Positions 53,647 to 62,627 of a stretch of DNA of 64,000 bases are shown here, in pieces. Below the pieces are notes generated by a model. That model had not been told where the DNA came from. It worked only from the letters and a program-made list of their open reading frames with translations, and did not search any database. Position 1 is the first letter of the stretch, and each line of letters opens with the position of its first letter. The position numbers and the translations under genes are program-made. Source of the stretch: Collinsella sp. (GTDB lineage: Bacteria > Actinomycetota > Coriobacteriia > Coriobacteriales > Coriobacteriaceae); the NCBI GenBank assembly GCA_019419455.1, contig DXZW01000048.1, positions 78,455-142,454 of the forward strand, read 5' to 3'.

Positions 53647-54894
53647 CTAGATCAGGTCCTCCGCATCATCGAAGGCGTCGGTGTCGTGGACACCGCAGAA
53701 ACGGGAGCCGGGACGGGCCTGGTTGCGGCACTGAATGCCGTCCTCGGACACGTACTCGCAGCGACGGATGTCGTCGTCCTCCTCGTCACCGATCAAGTCG
53801 GCGGCGGGCTCCTCGTGAACGGGGACGTTCTTGAGAATGTCGGCGGCAAGGGTCTCAGACTTGATGTCGATGTGCCAGCCGGTCAGACGGGCGGCGAGGC
53901 GGGCGTTCTGTCCCTCCTTGCCGATGGCGAGCGAAAGCTGGTCGTCGGGCACGATAACGCCGGCGTAGGCCTTCTCCTCGTCGATGAGGACGCGGGTGAC
54001 CTTGGCGGGCGACAGGGCGTTGGCGACGTAGACGGCCGGATCGGCATCCCACAGGATGACGTCGACGCGCTCGCCGCGAAGCTCGCCTACGACGGCACGA
54101 ACACGGCTGCCCTTGGGGCCGACGCAGGCGCCCACGGGATCCAGGCGATCGTCAAGCGAGTGGACGGCGACCTTGGAGCGCTGGCCGGGCTCGCGGGCGA
54201 TCGACTTGATCTGGACGGTGCCCTCATAGATCTCGGGCACCTCCTGCTCAAACAGACGACGCATGAGCTCGGGGTGGGTGCGGGAGATGACGATCGGCGG
54301 ACGGCTGTGCTCGCCGCGAACCGGCTGCAGGTTGGAGTTGGGGTCACGGACGTCGATGATCACAGCCTTAATGTGCTGGTTGTGCAGGTAGCGCTCACCC
54401 ATCGGACGCTCGTTGCGCTCGTTCTCGTAACGGCGCTGGTCAAAATGCGGCAGCTCGGCCTCGACGCCATCGCGGATCTTGACGATCGTGAAGTCGGGCG
54501 TGGACTGCAGCACGGTACCGCTGATGAGGTCACCGATACGGCCGGAGAACTCCTCGTAGATCTGCTCGCGGGCGGAGTTGCGCACGATGGCGTTGATCTC
54601 GGCCTTGGCGTGCTGAGCGGCGATGCGGCTCGTGTTCTTGGGGGTGACGTCGATCTCCTCGAACTCGGTGAAGTTGCCCTCCTCGTCCATGGAATCGTCG
54701 ATCGGCTCCAGACGGTAAACGTAGATCTTGCCGGTGGTGCGGTCGATGGTCACCTTGGCGCCCCACTCAAGATGCAAGATCTCGGCATAGCTCTTGGCGA
54801 GCGACTGCTCCAGGCGGTCGATCAGGTAGAGCTGGTCGATGTGCCTCTCCTGGCAAAGCTCCATCAGGGCGGACATCATGTCGGATGCTGCCAT
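53647..54894 (-). CDS. nusA: Transcription factor NusA with a Cys/His-rich C-terminal extension
   Basis: Elongation factor for pausing, termination and antitermination. The 415-residue protein has the N-terminal RNAP-binding domain (about 1-130), S1 domain (about 135-205), and two KH domains ([37 protein letters not shown]). After the KH2 domain there is an acidic linker and then [11 protein letters not shown] plus [11 protein letters not shown], a C-C-C-H arrangement that looks like a small zinc knuckle. It starts one base after rimP. Confidence 0.95.
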   Translation of the reverse strand: MAASDMMSALMELCQERHIDQLYLIDRLEQSLAKSYAEILHLEWGAKVTIDRTTGKIYVYRLEPIDDSMDEEGNFTEFEEIDVTPKNTSRIAAQHAKAEINAIVRNSAREQIYEEFSGRIGDLISGTVLQSTPDFTIVKIRDGVEAELPHFDQRRYENERNERPMGERYLHNQHIKAVIIDVRDPNSNLQPVRGEHSRPPIVISRTHPELMRRLFEQEVPEIYEGTVQIKSIAREPGQRSKVAVHSLDDRLDPVGACVGPKGSRVRAVVGELRGERVDVILWDADPAVYVANALSPAKVTRVLIDEEKAYAGVIVPDDQLSLAIGKEGQNARLAARLTGWHIDIKSETLAADILKNVPVHEEPAADLIGDEEDDDIRRCEYVSEDGIQCRNQARPGSRFCGVHDTDAFDDAEDLI

Positions 54895-54895
54895 G

Positions 54896-55390
54896 TTAGT
54901 TTCCTTCCTTCGCGGGCTTGAAGTCGTAGGTGGGCTTCAACTTGCACTTTTTAACATCAGAGAAATCGAGGGTGACGGACTCGCCGTCCTCGAGCTCGAG
55001 GGCCACGTTCGTCTCGGTCGCGGCGACAATCTTGCCGGAGTACTTGCGACGGCCCTCGGTGGCGGTGGAGGTGAGCTCGCAGTCCTCGCCCACAAAGCGG
55101 GCAAAGTCGCGCGGACGGCGCAGCGGGCGCGCCATACCCGGGCTCGACACCTCGAGCGTGTAGCTCGAAGAAATGGGGTCGAGCTCCTCAATTACGTCGC
55201 CGACCCACTTGGTATTGGCCGTGACGTCGTTGAGCGACAGGCTCTGACCCTCGGCACCCTCGATACGCACGCGCACGCAGGGGGCCTTGGTGGCACCCAC
55301 GAGCTCGACGTCGACGATGTCGACATCGTGCTGGGGAGCGACGGCTTCGAGCGCGTCGATGATCGCCTGCTCGGTCTTGGTCTTGACCAT
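54896..55390 (-). CDS. rimP: Ribosome maturation factor RimP
   Basis: Needed for 30S assembly. The 164-residue protein has the N-terminal domain with VDIVDVELVGATKAPCVRVRIEG and SSYTLEVSSPGMARPLRRPRDF, the family signature, and a C-terminal SH3-like domain (YSGKIVAATETNVALELEDGE). Start at MVKTKTEQ follows GGAGG by seven bases. It opens the rimP-nusA-infB-rbfA-nrnA-truB-ribF-dnaG transcript and is preceded by a strong promoter and a terminator-like hairpin. Confidence 0.95.
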   Translation of the reverse strand: MVKTKTEQAIIDALEAVAPQHDVDIVDVELVGATKAPCVRVRIEGAEGQSLSLNDVTANTKWVGDVIEELDPISSSYTLEVSSPGMARPLRRPRDFARFVGEDCELTSTATEGRRKYSGKIVAATETNVALELEDGESVTLDFSDVKKCKLKPTYDFKPAKEGN

Positions 55391-55413
55391 TGCGGCACCT
55401 CCATCCATACAAA

Positions 55414-55443
55414 AAAGAAGCGGGGCCGAAACCCCACTTCTTT
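55414..55443 (-). terminator. Terminator-like hairpin in the rimP-nusA leader
   Basis: On the minus strand AAAGAAGTGGGG pairs with CCCCGCTTCTTT (one mismatch) around TTTCGG, ending in six T. It lies between the strong promoter at 55469-55497 and the rimP ATG, so it would act on the operon's own leader. Likely an attenuator. Confidence 0.75.
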
Positions 55444-55468
55444 CAATTACAACTTCATTTGCAAGCAA

Positions 55469-55497
55469 ACTATACCAATACCTGCACAAACGTGCAA
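55469..55497 (-). promoter_or_regulatory. Promoter of the rimP-nusA-infB operon
   Basis: TTGCAC (55497-55492) and TATAGT (55474-55469) on the minus strand, with an ideal 17-base spacer. Transcription should start near 55462, about 20 bases before the leader hairpin. Confidence 0.75.
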
Positions 55498-55582
55498 CCA
55501 CAACACAAACCCGCAGGTCAGCGTGAGCACAGGTTCTCCACAAGAAATGGATAATTGGGTGTTGTCGCAAGTGTCCTTAACC

Positions 55583-55617
55583 AAAAAGAGGGGCGACTCC
55601 CTACGGAATCGCCCCTC
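55583..55617 (-). terminator. Terminator of leuS
   Basis: GAGGGGCGATTCC pairs with GGAGTCGCCCCTC (one mismatch) around a 4-base loop and ends in five T on the minus strand, about 30 bases after the leuS stop. Confidence 0.8.
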
Positions 55618-55647
55618 GCTTTTAGATGTCAGCTATACGCGCAGCGC

Positions 55648-58224
55648 TTACTTGACCACCAGGTTGACCAGCTTGCCGGGCACGCAGATGGCCTTGACGA
55701 CCGTCTTGCCCTCGAGCCACTTGGCGACGGCGGCCTCGGCGGCAGCCTGCATCTCCTCGTTGGAGGCGTCGCGGGCGACGTCGATGCGGCCACGGACCTT
55801 GCCGAGCACCTGGACGACGATCTGCACCGTGTCCTCGATGGACTCGGCCAAGTCGAACTCGGGCCAGGCGGCGGTGTAGGCATTGCCCTCGCAGCCGAGC
55901 GCCTCATGCCACAGCTCGTCGGCCCAGAACGGGCAGATGGGGGCAAGGACGCTCACGATATCCTTGGCCACGCCGTAGCACAGCGCCTTGTCACGGAAAG
56001 CGACCTCAGTGGCGTTGAGGTAGGCGCTCGCCGCGTTGACGAGCTCCATGACGGCCGAGATGGCGGTGTTGAACTGGCCGCGATCGAAGTCCTCGGTGCA
56101 CTTGGCGATGGTGCGGTGACGCTCGCGATAGAGCTTCATCGCAACCTCGTCGAGCGCTGACTTGTCGAAAGCCACGCTGGCGTCGCCGGACTGGACGAGC
56201 TGCCAAACGATACGCCAGGCGCGCTTGATGAAGCGGTTGGCGCCCTCGACGGCCTTGGGGTCCCAGTCGAAGTCCTTCTCGGGCGGGGCGATAAACAGGA
56301 TCGCCAGACGCATGGTGTCGGCACCATAGGGCTCGATGACCGAGCTCGGGGGAACGACGTTGCCCTTGGACTTGGACATGGTATCGCCGTTCTCGTCCTT
56401 GACCATGCCCTGACACAGCAGGTTGGTGAAGGGCTCGTCCACGCTCAGCAGGCCCAGGTCGCGCAGTGCCTTGGTAAAGAAGCGGCTGTAGAGCAGGTGC
56501 AGAATGGCGTGCTCGATGCCACCAACGTAGTTATCGACGGGCATCCAACGGTCGGCAGCCTCGCGGGAGAAGGGCAGCTCGGTGTTGTGCGGGTCGGTAT
56601 AGCGCAGGTAATACCAGCTGGAGCAGGTGAAGGTGTCCATGGTATCGGTCTCGCGCTTGGCCGGGCGGCCGCAGACCGGGCAGGTGGTCTCGTAGAACTC
56701 CTTGCACTCGGCGAGGGTCTCGCCGGCGCCCAGGTCCAGGTTCTCGGGCAGCGTCACCGGCAGCTGGTCCTCGGGCACGGGCACGATGCCGCAGCGCTCG
56801 CAGTGGATGGCCGGGATGGGGTTGCCCCAATAACGCTGACGGCTGATGAGCCAGTCGCGCAGACGGAACTCGACCTTGCGACGGCCGCAGCCCATGGCCT
56901 CGAGGTCGGCCACGATGGCAGCCTCGCCCTCAGAGTGCTTGCCGCCGCGCATGCCGGTGTACTTGCCGGACTGGACGAGCGTGCCCTCGGCAGCGTGGGC
57001 GCAATCCCAGTCGACGGTCTCGGCATGGAAGGTATCGATGGTCTCACCGTTAGCCTCGACGGCTGCGCGGTCGTCATCGTCCAGGATGATCGGCACGATC
57101 GGCAGGTCGTACTTGCGGGCGAACTCAAAGTCGCGCTGGTCGCCGCAGGGAACGGCCATGACGGCACCGGTGCCGTAGTCGGCAACGACATAGTCGGCAA
57201 CCCACACGGGGATCTTCTCGCCGTTGACGGGGTTTACCACGTAGCGGCCGGTAAAGGCACCGTGCTTCTCGAGGGCGCCCTGGGCACGCTCGACGGCGGA
57301 GATATGCTTGGAGTCCTCGACGATCTTGGTCACGGCCTCCTCGTACTCCGTACCCTCGACGAGCTCGTGCAGACGCGCGTACTCGGGAGACAGGACAAAG
57401 AAGGAAACGCCAAAGAGCGTGTCGGCGCGCGTGGTGAAGACGGTGATCTTACCCTCGTCGCCCTCGATGGGCTCGCCATCCTGGTCGCACAGGGTAAAGT
57501 CGACCTCGGCGCCCTCGGAGCGGCCGATCCAATTGGCCTGCATCTGCTTGACGCGCTCGGGCCAGCCGGGGAGCTTCTCCAGGTCGTCGAGCAGCTCCTG
57601 GGAGTACTCGGTGATCTTGTAGTACCACTGCTCAAGGTCGCGCTTCTCGGGCTCGGTGCCGCAACGCCAGCACTTGCCCTCGGTCACCTGCTCGTTAGCC
57701 AAAACGGTCTTGCAGGTGGGGCACCAGTTAACCGGATTCTTCTTACGATAGACCAGGCCCTTTTCCCACATCTTCTCAAAGATCCACTGGCCCCAGCGAT
57801 AGTAGTCGGGGCTGCAGGTCTTAACGGTGCGATCCAGGTCGTAGGAGAAGCCCATGCGCCTCATCGTGGCGAGCGCCTGGTCCATGTTCTTATACGTCCA
57901 GGCGGCAGCCTGCGTGTTGTGCTTGATGGCGGCGTTCTCAGCGGGCAGGCCAAAGGCGTCAAAGCCGATGGGGTGCAGCACGTCGTAGCCGCGCATGCGG
58001 GCCTGACGGGCCATGGCGTCGCCGATGGTGTAGTTGCGCGCGTGGCCCATGTGCAGGTCGCCCGACGGATACGGGAACATCTCGAGCACGTACTTCTTGG
58101 GCTTGCTGGCGTCGGTGTCGACGGCAAAGAGGTTGGAGTCCTCCCAGGCCTTCATCCACTTGGACTCAATGGCCTGTGCGTCGTAGGCAGGGATCTCGTC
58201 CTTATGATCTGTGCAATCGCACAT
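55648..58224 (-). CDS. leuS: Leucyl-tRNA synthetase
   Basis: Class I synthetase that charges tRNA-Leu with an editing domain. The 858-residue protein has [18 protein letters not shown] (HIGH motif), a zinc-type CPTCK ... CWRCG pair, the CP1 editing domain ([27 protein letters not shown]), [13 protein letters not shown] (KMSKS) and the C-terminal anticodon domain. AAAGGAG precedes the ATG by 7 bases. Its leader is a 119-base hairpin. Confidence 0.97.
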   Translation of the reverse strand: MCDCTDHKDEIPAYDAQAIESKWMKAWEDSNLFAVDTDASKPKKYVLEMFPYPSGDLHMGHARNYTIGDAMARQARMRGYDVLHPIGFDAFGLPAENAAIKHNTQAAAWTYKNMDQALATMRRMGFSYDLDRTVKTCSPDYYRWGQWIFEKMWEKGLVYRKKNPVNWCPTCKTVLANEQVTEGKCWRCGTEPEKRDLEQWYYKITEYSQELLDDLEKLPGWPERVKQMQANWIGRSEGAEVDFTLCDQDGEPIEGDEGKITVFTTRADTLFGVSFFVLSPEYARLHELVEGTEYEEAVTKIVEDSKHISAVERAQGALEKHGAFTGRYVVNPVNGEKIPVWVADYVVADYGTGAVMAVPCGDQRDFEFARKYDLPIVPIILDDDDRAAVEANGETIDTFHAETVDWDCAHAAEGTLVQSGKYTGMRGGKHSEGEAAIVADLEAMGCGRRKVEFRLRDWLISRQRYWGNPIPAIHCERCGIVPVPEDQLPVTLPENLDLGAGETLAECKEFYETTCPVCGRPAKRETDTMDTFTCSSWYYLRYTDPHNTELPFSREAADRWMPVDNYVGGIEHAILHLLYSRFFTKALRDLGLLSVDEPFTNLLCQGMVKDENGDTMSKSKGNVVPPSSVIEPYGADTMRLAILFIAPPEKDFDWDPKAVEGANRFIKRAWRIVWQLVQSGDASVAFDKSALDEVAMKLYRERHRTIAKCTEDFDRGQFNTAISAVMELVNAASAYLNATEVAFRDKALCYGVAKDIVSVLAPICPFWADELWHEALGCEGNAYTAAWPEFDLAESIEDTVQIVVQVLGKVRGRIDVARDASNEEMQAAAEAAVAKWLEGKTVVKAICVPGKLVNLVVK

Positions 58225-58247
58225 ATCAGCTCCTTTAATCTTAGCTG

Positions 58248-58366
58248 GGGTCGGTCGGCTTAGCTTTATTCGCTACTGCGGACAGTCCTGCGCAAGACGA
58301 AGAGCACATTAAGTGCTCTTCTTTGCGTGCGGAACTTGTAGCAAACAAAGCTAAGCCGACCGACCC
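58248..58366 (-). promoter_or_regulatory. Long structured leader of leuS
   Basis: Perfect 20-base arms (GGGTCGGTCGGCTTAGCTTT and complement) at 58248-58267 and 58347-58366 enclose further stems: GCTAC/GTAGC, CGCAAG/CTTTGCG and GAAGAGCAC/GTGCTCTTC. The whole fold ends 24 bases before the leuS ATG, close to its ribosome site. It has none of the T-box motifs and no T-run. Confidence 0.7.
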
Positions 58367-58383
58367 TAAGGTTAACTTGACTG

Positions 58384-58392
58384 ATGATAGCA
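58384..58392 (-). promoter_or_regulatory. Candidate extended -10 promoter of leuS
   Basis: TGCTATCAT on the minus strand is an extended -10 box; the start would fall about 10 bases before the leader hairpin, making the hairpin nearly the entire leader. No convincing -35 box. Confidence 0.35.
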
Positions 58393-58400
58393 AATACAAC

Positions 58401-58435
58401 AAGCGAGATGCCTGCGACTTGCAGGCATCTCGCTT
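58401..58435. terminator. Perfect 15-base-stem hairpin downstream of guaB
   Basis: AAGCGAGATGCCTGC with its full complement around a 5-base loop. On the minus strand it can end the guaB transcript, although the T-run is poor (TTGTTGT). Confidence 0.6.
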
Positions 58436-58473
58436 TATCTAAATAACGTGGTTGAAACTCAACCTTTATGTGC

Positions 58474-58499
58474 AACCCGTTCTAGAAGGAACGGGTTTT
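58474..58499 (+). terminator. Small hairpin with TTTT on the plus strand
   Basis: AACCCGTTC / GAACGGGTT with a 6-base loop, followed by TT (four T in total counting the stem end). No plus-strand gene lies upstream; it may be part of the adjacent nested hairpin element. Confidence 0.4.
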
Positions 58500-58589
58500 C
58501 CAGATGCCGCAGGTTGCCGTGAAAGAGGAGCGCCGCGTACTTAGGTACGCAAGCGACGGTTTGAACGGCAAGATGCGGTGCCTGGGAAA
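58496..58589 (-). repeat. Nested hairpin element after guaB (copy B)
   Basis: Stacked stems TTTTCCAG/CTGGGAAA, CCGCA/TGCGG and TTGCCGT/ACGGCAA enclose a separate hairpin GCGTAC-TTAG-GTACGC. The inner 70 bases align with copy A at 14270-14337 (both GCA..GNTGCCNTGAA ... TGAANGGCANATNGC). It starts 6 bases from the guaB stop. Confidence 0.7.
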
Positions 58590-58594
58590 GCCGC

Positions 58595-60106
58595 TTATCG
58601 ATAAGACACAGACTGCTGGGAGTCTTTGACGACAACGTCGTGAGCTCCGCCTTCGACGATCGAGGTCGAGGAGACCAGGGTCAGGCGTGCCTTTTCCTGA
58701 AGCTCGGGGATCGAGAGGGCGCCGCAGTTGCACATCGTGGACTTGACCTTGTAGAGCGTGCCGCCCACGCCGTCCTTGAGGGAACCGGCGTAGGGAACGT
58801 AGGAGTCAACGCCCTCGACGAAGCTGAGCTTCGCGGCGCCGCCCAGGTCGTAGCGCTGCCAGTTGCGAGCACGTGCAGAACCCTCGCCCCAGTACTCCTT
58901 CATGTACTGGCCGTTGACGTTGACGCGCTCGGTCGGGCTCTCGTCAAAGCGGGCGAAGTAGCGGCCCAGCATCATAAAGTCGGCGCCCATGGCAAGGGCG
59001 AGCGTCATGTGGTAGTCGTAGACGATGCCGCCGTCGGAGCACACGGGCACGTAGACACCGGTCTCCTCGTAGTACTCGTCACGGGCGCGGCAGACGTCGA
59101 TCAGCGCGGTGGCCTGACCACGGCCGATGCCCTTGGTCTCGCGGGTGATGCAAATGGAACCGCCGCCGATACCGACCTTGATGAAGTCGGCCCCGCAGTC
59201 GGCCAAGAAGCGGAAGCCCTCGGCGTCGACGACGTTACCGGCACCGACCTTGACGTCCTCGCCGTAGTTGGCGCGGATCCACTCGATGGTGCGCTTCTGC
59301 CACTCGCTGAAGCCCTCGGAAGAGTCAATGCACAGGACATCGGCACCAGCCTCGATGAGCAGCGGCACGCGCTCGGCATAATCGCGGGTATTGATACCGG
59401 CGCCGACCATGTAGCGCTTGTCGTTATCGAGCAGCTCGTTGGGGTTGGTCTTGTGGCTGTCGTAGTCCTTGCGGAAGACGATGCCCATAAGGTGATCGTT
59501 GTCGTCGACGATAGGCAGAGCGTTGAGCTTGTTGTCCCAGATGACGTCGTTGGCAACCTTGAGGCTAATGTTCTTGTCGCCCACGATGAGCTGCTCACGC
59601 GGGGTCATGAACTCGGAGACCTTCTTCTGGTGGTCATCGCGGCTGGGGCGATAGTCACGGCTGGTGACGATACCCAGGAGCTTGCCCTTGGGAGTGCCGT
59701 CGTCGGTTACCGGCATGGTGGAGTGACCGGTCTTCTCCTTGAGCTCGATGACCTGCTCCATGGTCATGTCGGGGGTCAGCGTGGAATCGGACTGAACAAA
59801 GCCGGCCTTGTGATCCTTGACGGCCTTGACCATAGCGGCCTCGGACTCGGGGGTCTGGGAACCGTAAATGAAGGACAGGCCACCCTCGGTAGCGAGCGCG
59901 ACACCCATGTCGACGCCCGAGACGGACTGCATGATGGCGGAAACCATGGGGATGTTCAGGGTGATTGCCGGCTTCTCACCGCGCTTGAAGCGGGTTAGCG
60001 GCGTCTTAAGAGAGACGTTGTTGGGGATGCACTGCGAGGACGAGTAGCCAGGGACCAGCAGATACTCCGAAAACGTGTGGGACTCACCGGGAAAGAACGT
60101 AGCCAT
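58595..60106 (-). CDS. guaB: IMP dehydrogenase
   Basis: Oxidises IMP to XMP, the committed step of GMP synthesis. The 503-residue protein has the TIM-barrel start ([21 protein letters not shown]), two CBS domains at about 100-215 ([17 protein letters not shown]), the catalytic loop [21 protein letters not shown] with the active-site Cys, and [25 protein letters not shown] for the phosphate site. AAAAGGAG precedes the ATG. A good promoter lies at 60186-60214. Confidence 0.96.
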   Translation of the reverse strand: MATFFPGESHTFSEYLLVPGYSSSQCIPNNVSLKTPLTRFKRGEKPAITLNIPMVSAIMQSVSGVDMGVALATEGGLSFIYGSQTPESEAAMVKAVKDHKAGFVQSDSTLTPDMTMEQVIELKEKTGHSTMPVTDDGTPKGKLLGIVTSRDYRPSRDDHQKKVSEFMTPREQLIVGDKNISLKVANDVIWDNKLNALPIVDDNDHLMGIVFRKDYDSHKTNPNELLDNDKRYMVGAGINTRDYAERVPLLIEAGADVLCIDSSEGFSEWQKRTIEWIRANYGEDVKVGAGNVVDAEGFRFLADCGADFIKVGIGGGSICITRETKGIGRGQATALIDVCRARDEYYEETGVYVPVCSDGGIVYDYHMTLALAMGADFMMLGRYFARFDESPTERVNVNGQYMKEYWGEGSARARNWQRYDLGGAAKLSFVEGVDSYVPYAGSLKDGVGGTLYKVKSTMCNCGALSIPELQEKARLTLVSSTSIVEGGAHDVVVKDSQQSVSYR

Positions 60107-60185
60107 GTTTCTCCTTTTTCCATGCGACCGGTCGGCTGCAGGCCTCGTAGGACCCAGCCCAACCTTGGGCGCCCAATACTGGGGA

Positions 60186-60214
60186 AGTATCTTAACGCAC
60201 TTTGACTGCTACAA
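60186..60214 (-). promoter_or_regulatory. Probable promoter of guaB
   Basis: TTGTAG (60214-60209) and GATACT (60191-60186), 17 bases apart on the minus strand. The leader to the ATG is about 75 bases, GC-rich, with CCCAACCTTGGG able to form a small hairpin. Confidence 0.55.
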
Positions 60215-60299
60215 TGCATGATTTAAGAAGAGCACACGAGGGTTTGACGCAGGCTTTGCGTTTACCCAGCAAACACTTTAGCGGGGAGACGTGGAGCAC

Positions 60300-60644
60300 A
60301 TGGAGTACAAGACGACGGCAAAGCTGGTCATTCAAGCGTGCGACAAAGACCTGCCGGGCGTGTTCGGCCATGGCTGTGTCTTGCTGCTGCAGGGCATCGC
60401 CCGCGAGCACTCGCTCAACCGCGCCGCCAAGAGCATGGGCATGGCGTATTCCAAAGCCTGGCGCATTGTGAACGAGGCGGAAGGACAGCTGGGCTGCAAA
60501 CTCATCGAGCGCGACGGCGCCCGCGGATCCACCCTCACCCCCGCCGGCGAGCGGGCCATAGCGGTCTACGAGGAGCTGCAGACCGACATCAACAACGTCA
60601 TCGCCTCAAAATCCGACGACCTCATCGCCAGCATCAAAGAGTAG
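60300..60644 (+). CDS. ModE-like winged helix regulator
   Basis: A 114-residue LysR/ModE-type DNA-binding protein: VLLLQGIAREHSLNRAAKSMGMAYSKAWRIVNEAE is the winged helix-turn-helix, followed by LIERDGARGSTLTPAGERAIAVYEEL. It lacks the C-terminal molybdate (TOBE) domains of E. coli ModE, so it is the short form often found near molybdenum or tungsten genes; none is in this window. Start uncertain: ATG at 60300 or GTG at 60291, both after GGGGAG. Its end overlaps the convergent PLP-fold gene by 11 bases. Confidence 0.8.
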   Translation: MEYKTTAKLVIQACDKDLPGVFGHGCVLLLQGIAREHSLNRAAKSMGMAYSKAWRIVNEAEGQLGCKLIERDGARGSTLTPAGERAIAVYEELQTDINNVIASKSDDLIASIKE

Positions 60645-61638
60645 CTAACTTGCGAAGGGCGTTGTCTAGGGTGGACGCTACAACCAGGGGATCGTCGGTA
60701 CCGGCGAAGAGGCGGATGGTGCTCCCCTGCTTGCCGCGCGGAGCAGAGAGTCGCGTCGTTGCGCCGCCGGCGGGCGATGTGCGAAACTCCCCCGGCAAAG
60801 CATCGAACAAATCGCCCGCACTGCGCTCGATAAGGTCAAACTCAACTGCCGGACCAAAGCCGTGCTCGAGGATTCCAGTTGCAACCGCATGGTCGGGATG
60901 CGAGCTCAGTCCAGGATAGCGCACGGCGTGCACCATCTCATTGGCAGCCAAGTACTCGGCCAGCGCACGTGCGCGGTCGAAATGTGCCTGCATGCGGGCA
61001 TCGAGCGAGTCCAGCCCGCGCTCCAGCACACCGGCCTCATCAGCAGGCAAATCAAGTTTGACCAAGCCACAGCCCTCAAGCAGAGCATGCGCGCACTCGG
61101 CAGCAGCATCCACATGATGGCGTTTGAGCTGCGAGCGCGCCACCGAAGCGGCAACGAGTTTGCGCGGAGCCTTGCCGGCGCACACGCGATCGAGTGCCTC
61201 AAGCGACAGCACAGCACCCAGCCGCAGCGAATCGCAGCCAAAAGCCGACGCCACCGTGTTATCCACCACGAGCAGCGCATGAGCCTCACGCGCGGCACGT
61301 CCTAACGCGCGCAGATCGGGCACGCGCAATCCAAACCCGCCAATAGAGTTGACGAACCACCACAGGTGCGGCCCCTCGACCTCAAACGAAGCATCAAAGC
61401 CCTCGGACGCAGCAGTAAACGCCGCAACCGACGGCTCCTCCACCATAGCCACGTCGCAGCACTCAAAGCCGCGCGCAAACGCATCGGCAAAGTCATCGGC
61501 AAACGCAACCAGGCGATCGCCGGGACGTACAATCCCCAACAGAGACAGCGCCGCCGGCACATGCGGCGCTGCAGCAAGACGCGCCTCACGCGCGCCGGCC
61601 CTTGCAGCCCAGGCCTCTTCTAGCTGCTGTACGTCCAC
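60634..61638 (-). CDS. Cys/Met metabolism PLP-enzyme-like protein, catalytic lysine missing
   Basis: About 334 residues with the fold of cystathionine gamma-synthase-type enzymes: ALLVVDNTVASAFG matches the VDNTF PLP-ring motif, and the C-terminal small domain has MVHAVRYPGLSSHPDHAVA and TTRLSAPRG. However, aligning from VVDNT without gaps, the S-x-T-K site falls on EALDR, so the PLP lysine is Arg, and the N-terminal YSRxxNPT phosphate site is absent. It is probably not an active PLP enzyme. Start is set at a GTG after AAGGGA; an ATG at 61656 is possible. It may be decaying or have a new role. Confidence 0.65.
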   Translation of the reverse strand: MDVQQLEEAWAARAGAREARLAAAPHVPAALSLLGIVRPGDRLVAFADDFADAFARGFECCDVAMVEEPSVAAFTAASEGFDASFEVEGPHLWWFVNSIGGFGLRVPDLRALGRAAREAHALLVVDNTVASAFGCDSLRLGAVLSLEALDRVCAGKAPRKLVAASVARSQLKRHHVDAAAECAHALLEGCGLVKLDLPADEAGVLERGLDSLDARMQAHFDRARALAEYLAANEMVHAVRYPGLSSHPDHAVATGILEHGFGPAVEFDLIERSAGDLFDALPGEFRTSPAGGATTRLSAPRGKQGSTIRLFAGTDDPLVVASTLDNALRKLATL

Positions 61639-61660
61639 GCGGCACCGTCCCTTCATAAGC

Positions 61661-61697
61661 AAAAAACCCACGATGCGGGTGTTCCCCGCATCGTGGG
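61661..61697 (-). terminator. Terminator after the epimerase pseudogene
   Basis: Perfect 13-base stem (CCCACGATGCGGG and complement) with a 5-base loop and six T on the minus strand. It ends the transcript of the pseudogene before the PLP-fold gene. Confidence 0.85.
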
Positions 61698-61735
61698 CAA
61701 CGGCTGCAGTATAGCGCCGATAGGCGACGAAACGC

Positions 61736-62472
61736 CTAGATGCTGAGCGTGTGATAGGTCACGCTCGCACCCGGAGCGTCAACGGTCACGCCATAGGCCT
61801 CGGGTGGCCAAAAGCGTCTGCAACGTCGAGCATCTCAAAGTTGGCATCCCAGCTGTCAAAGATACGATGCACCAACACCGCGAGTTCCTCGGCACACAGC
61901 AGGGGAAACGGCGCATCTGCCGCACCCTGAAGCGCGACCGACCCGCCCGAGCATGCCTCGAACAACGGCATCGAAAATGGGTCGGTTAATGCCGGCGATG
62001 CGGTATACAGATACGGCACGCGCAGGACTTTGGCTTGGATGGCGTCGCGCGATGCATAGTAACGGCACAGGTCGTTGGCAGCGCGGGCGATAATGCCCTT
62101 GCCCGTCTGGGCCCCACTGGCGGCCGTGGCGTCGTCGTCACATCCGCCAGTGGTGCCCTCTGCACCCGCGGGCCCCGCAATAAACAGCAGCTGCACATTG
62201 CGTCCCATACAGGCACGAAACACCGAGCGCAGCAGCCCAATGTCGCCAAAAGTCACGGTATGCGGGGTGAGGTAGGTAGAAAGGTAGACCACGCGCTCAA
62301 ACTCGTAGGCCTGGTCCAGGTGCTGGAGGAGCTCTTTCCACGAAGCATGGGGCGACGACTCATCGCGGCGCGCGTCCTGCGCGGCTACGACCTACACATG
62401 GTCGCCGGGGAACGCCTTGGAGCAAAAGTCATCGTCAACATATGCGGTGTTGCCAACAACCAGCACTTCCAC
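61736..62472 (-). pseudogene. NAD-dependent epimerase-like gene with a stop and a frameshift
   Basis: Reading from a GTG at 62472 after GGGGAGGGGGA gives VEVLVVGNTAYVDDDFCSKA, then an in-frame TAG at 62394-62392. The same frame continues with an extended SDR-like sequence (FERVVYLSTYLTPH, LLFIAGPAG, RVPYLYTASPALTDPF) to about 61810, where the frame closes early (GHPRPMA). One base shift restores FWPPEAYGVTVDAPGASVTYHTL and a stop at 61736. Two lesions mark it as broken, unless they are sequencing errors. The family call rests on the general pattern, so it is moderate. Confidence 0.65.
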
Positions 62473-62627
62473 GGCGTTCCCCCTCCCCAAAAATCTACTT
62501 TTGCCATAGTCAAACATGCGTATTGTACGCTGTAAAAGCGAGCCAAGGCGCCTTTAAGGCTGTTTTAAGAACTTTTTAGAGGATGTGAGAGTGGCAACTC
62601 ATTCGACTTAGATTCATCGAGGAAATG

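Larger units (their letters stand above)
58225..58594. other. Gene-free stretch between guaB and leuS, packed with hairpins
   Basis: I see no gene here; the one 69-codon frame overlaps the hairpins and lacks a ribosome site. It contains, right to left, the nested hairpin copy B, a small hairpin, a 15-base-stem hairpin and the leuS leader hairpin. Confidence 0.7.

Noticed and set aside
58266..58475. Possible leader peptide upstream of leuS (69 codons)
   Set aside because: It runs through the hairpin arms, has no ribosome site and is not enriched in leucine codons at a control position.
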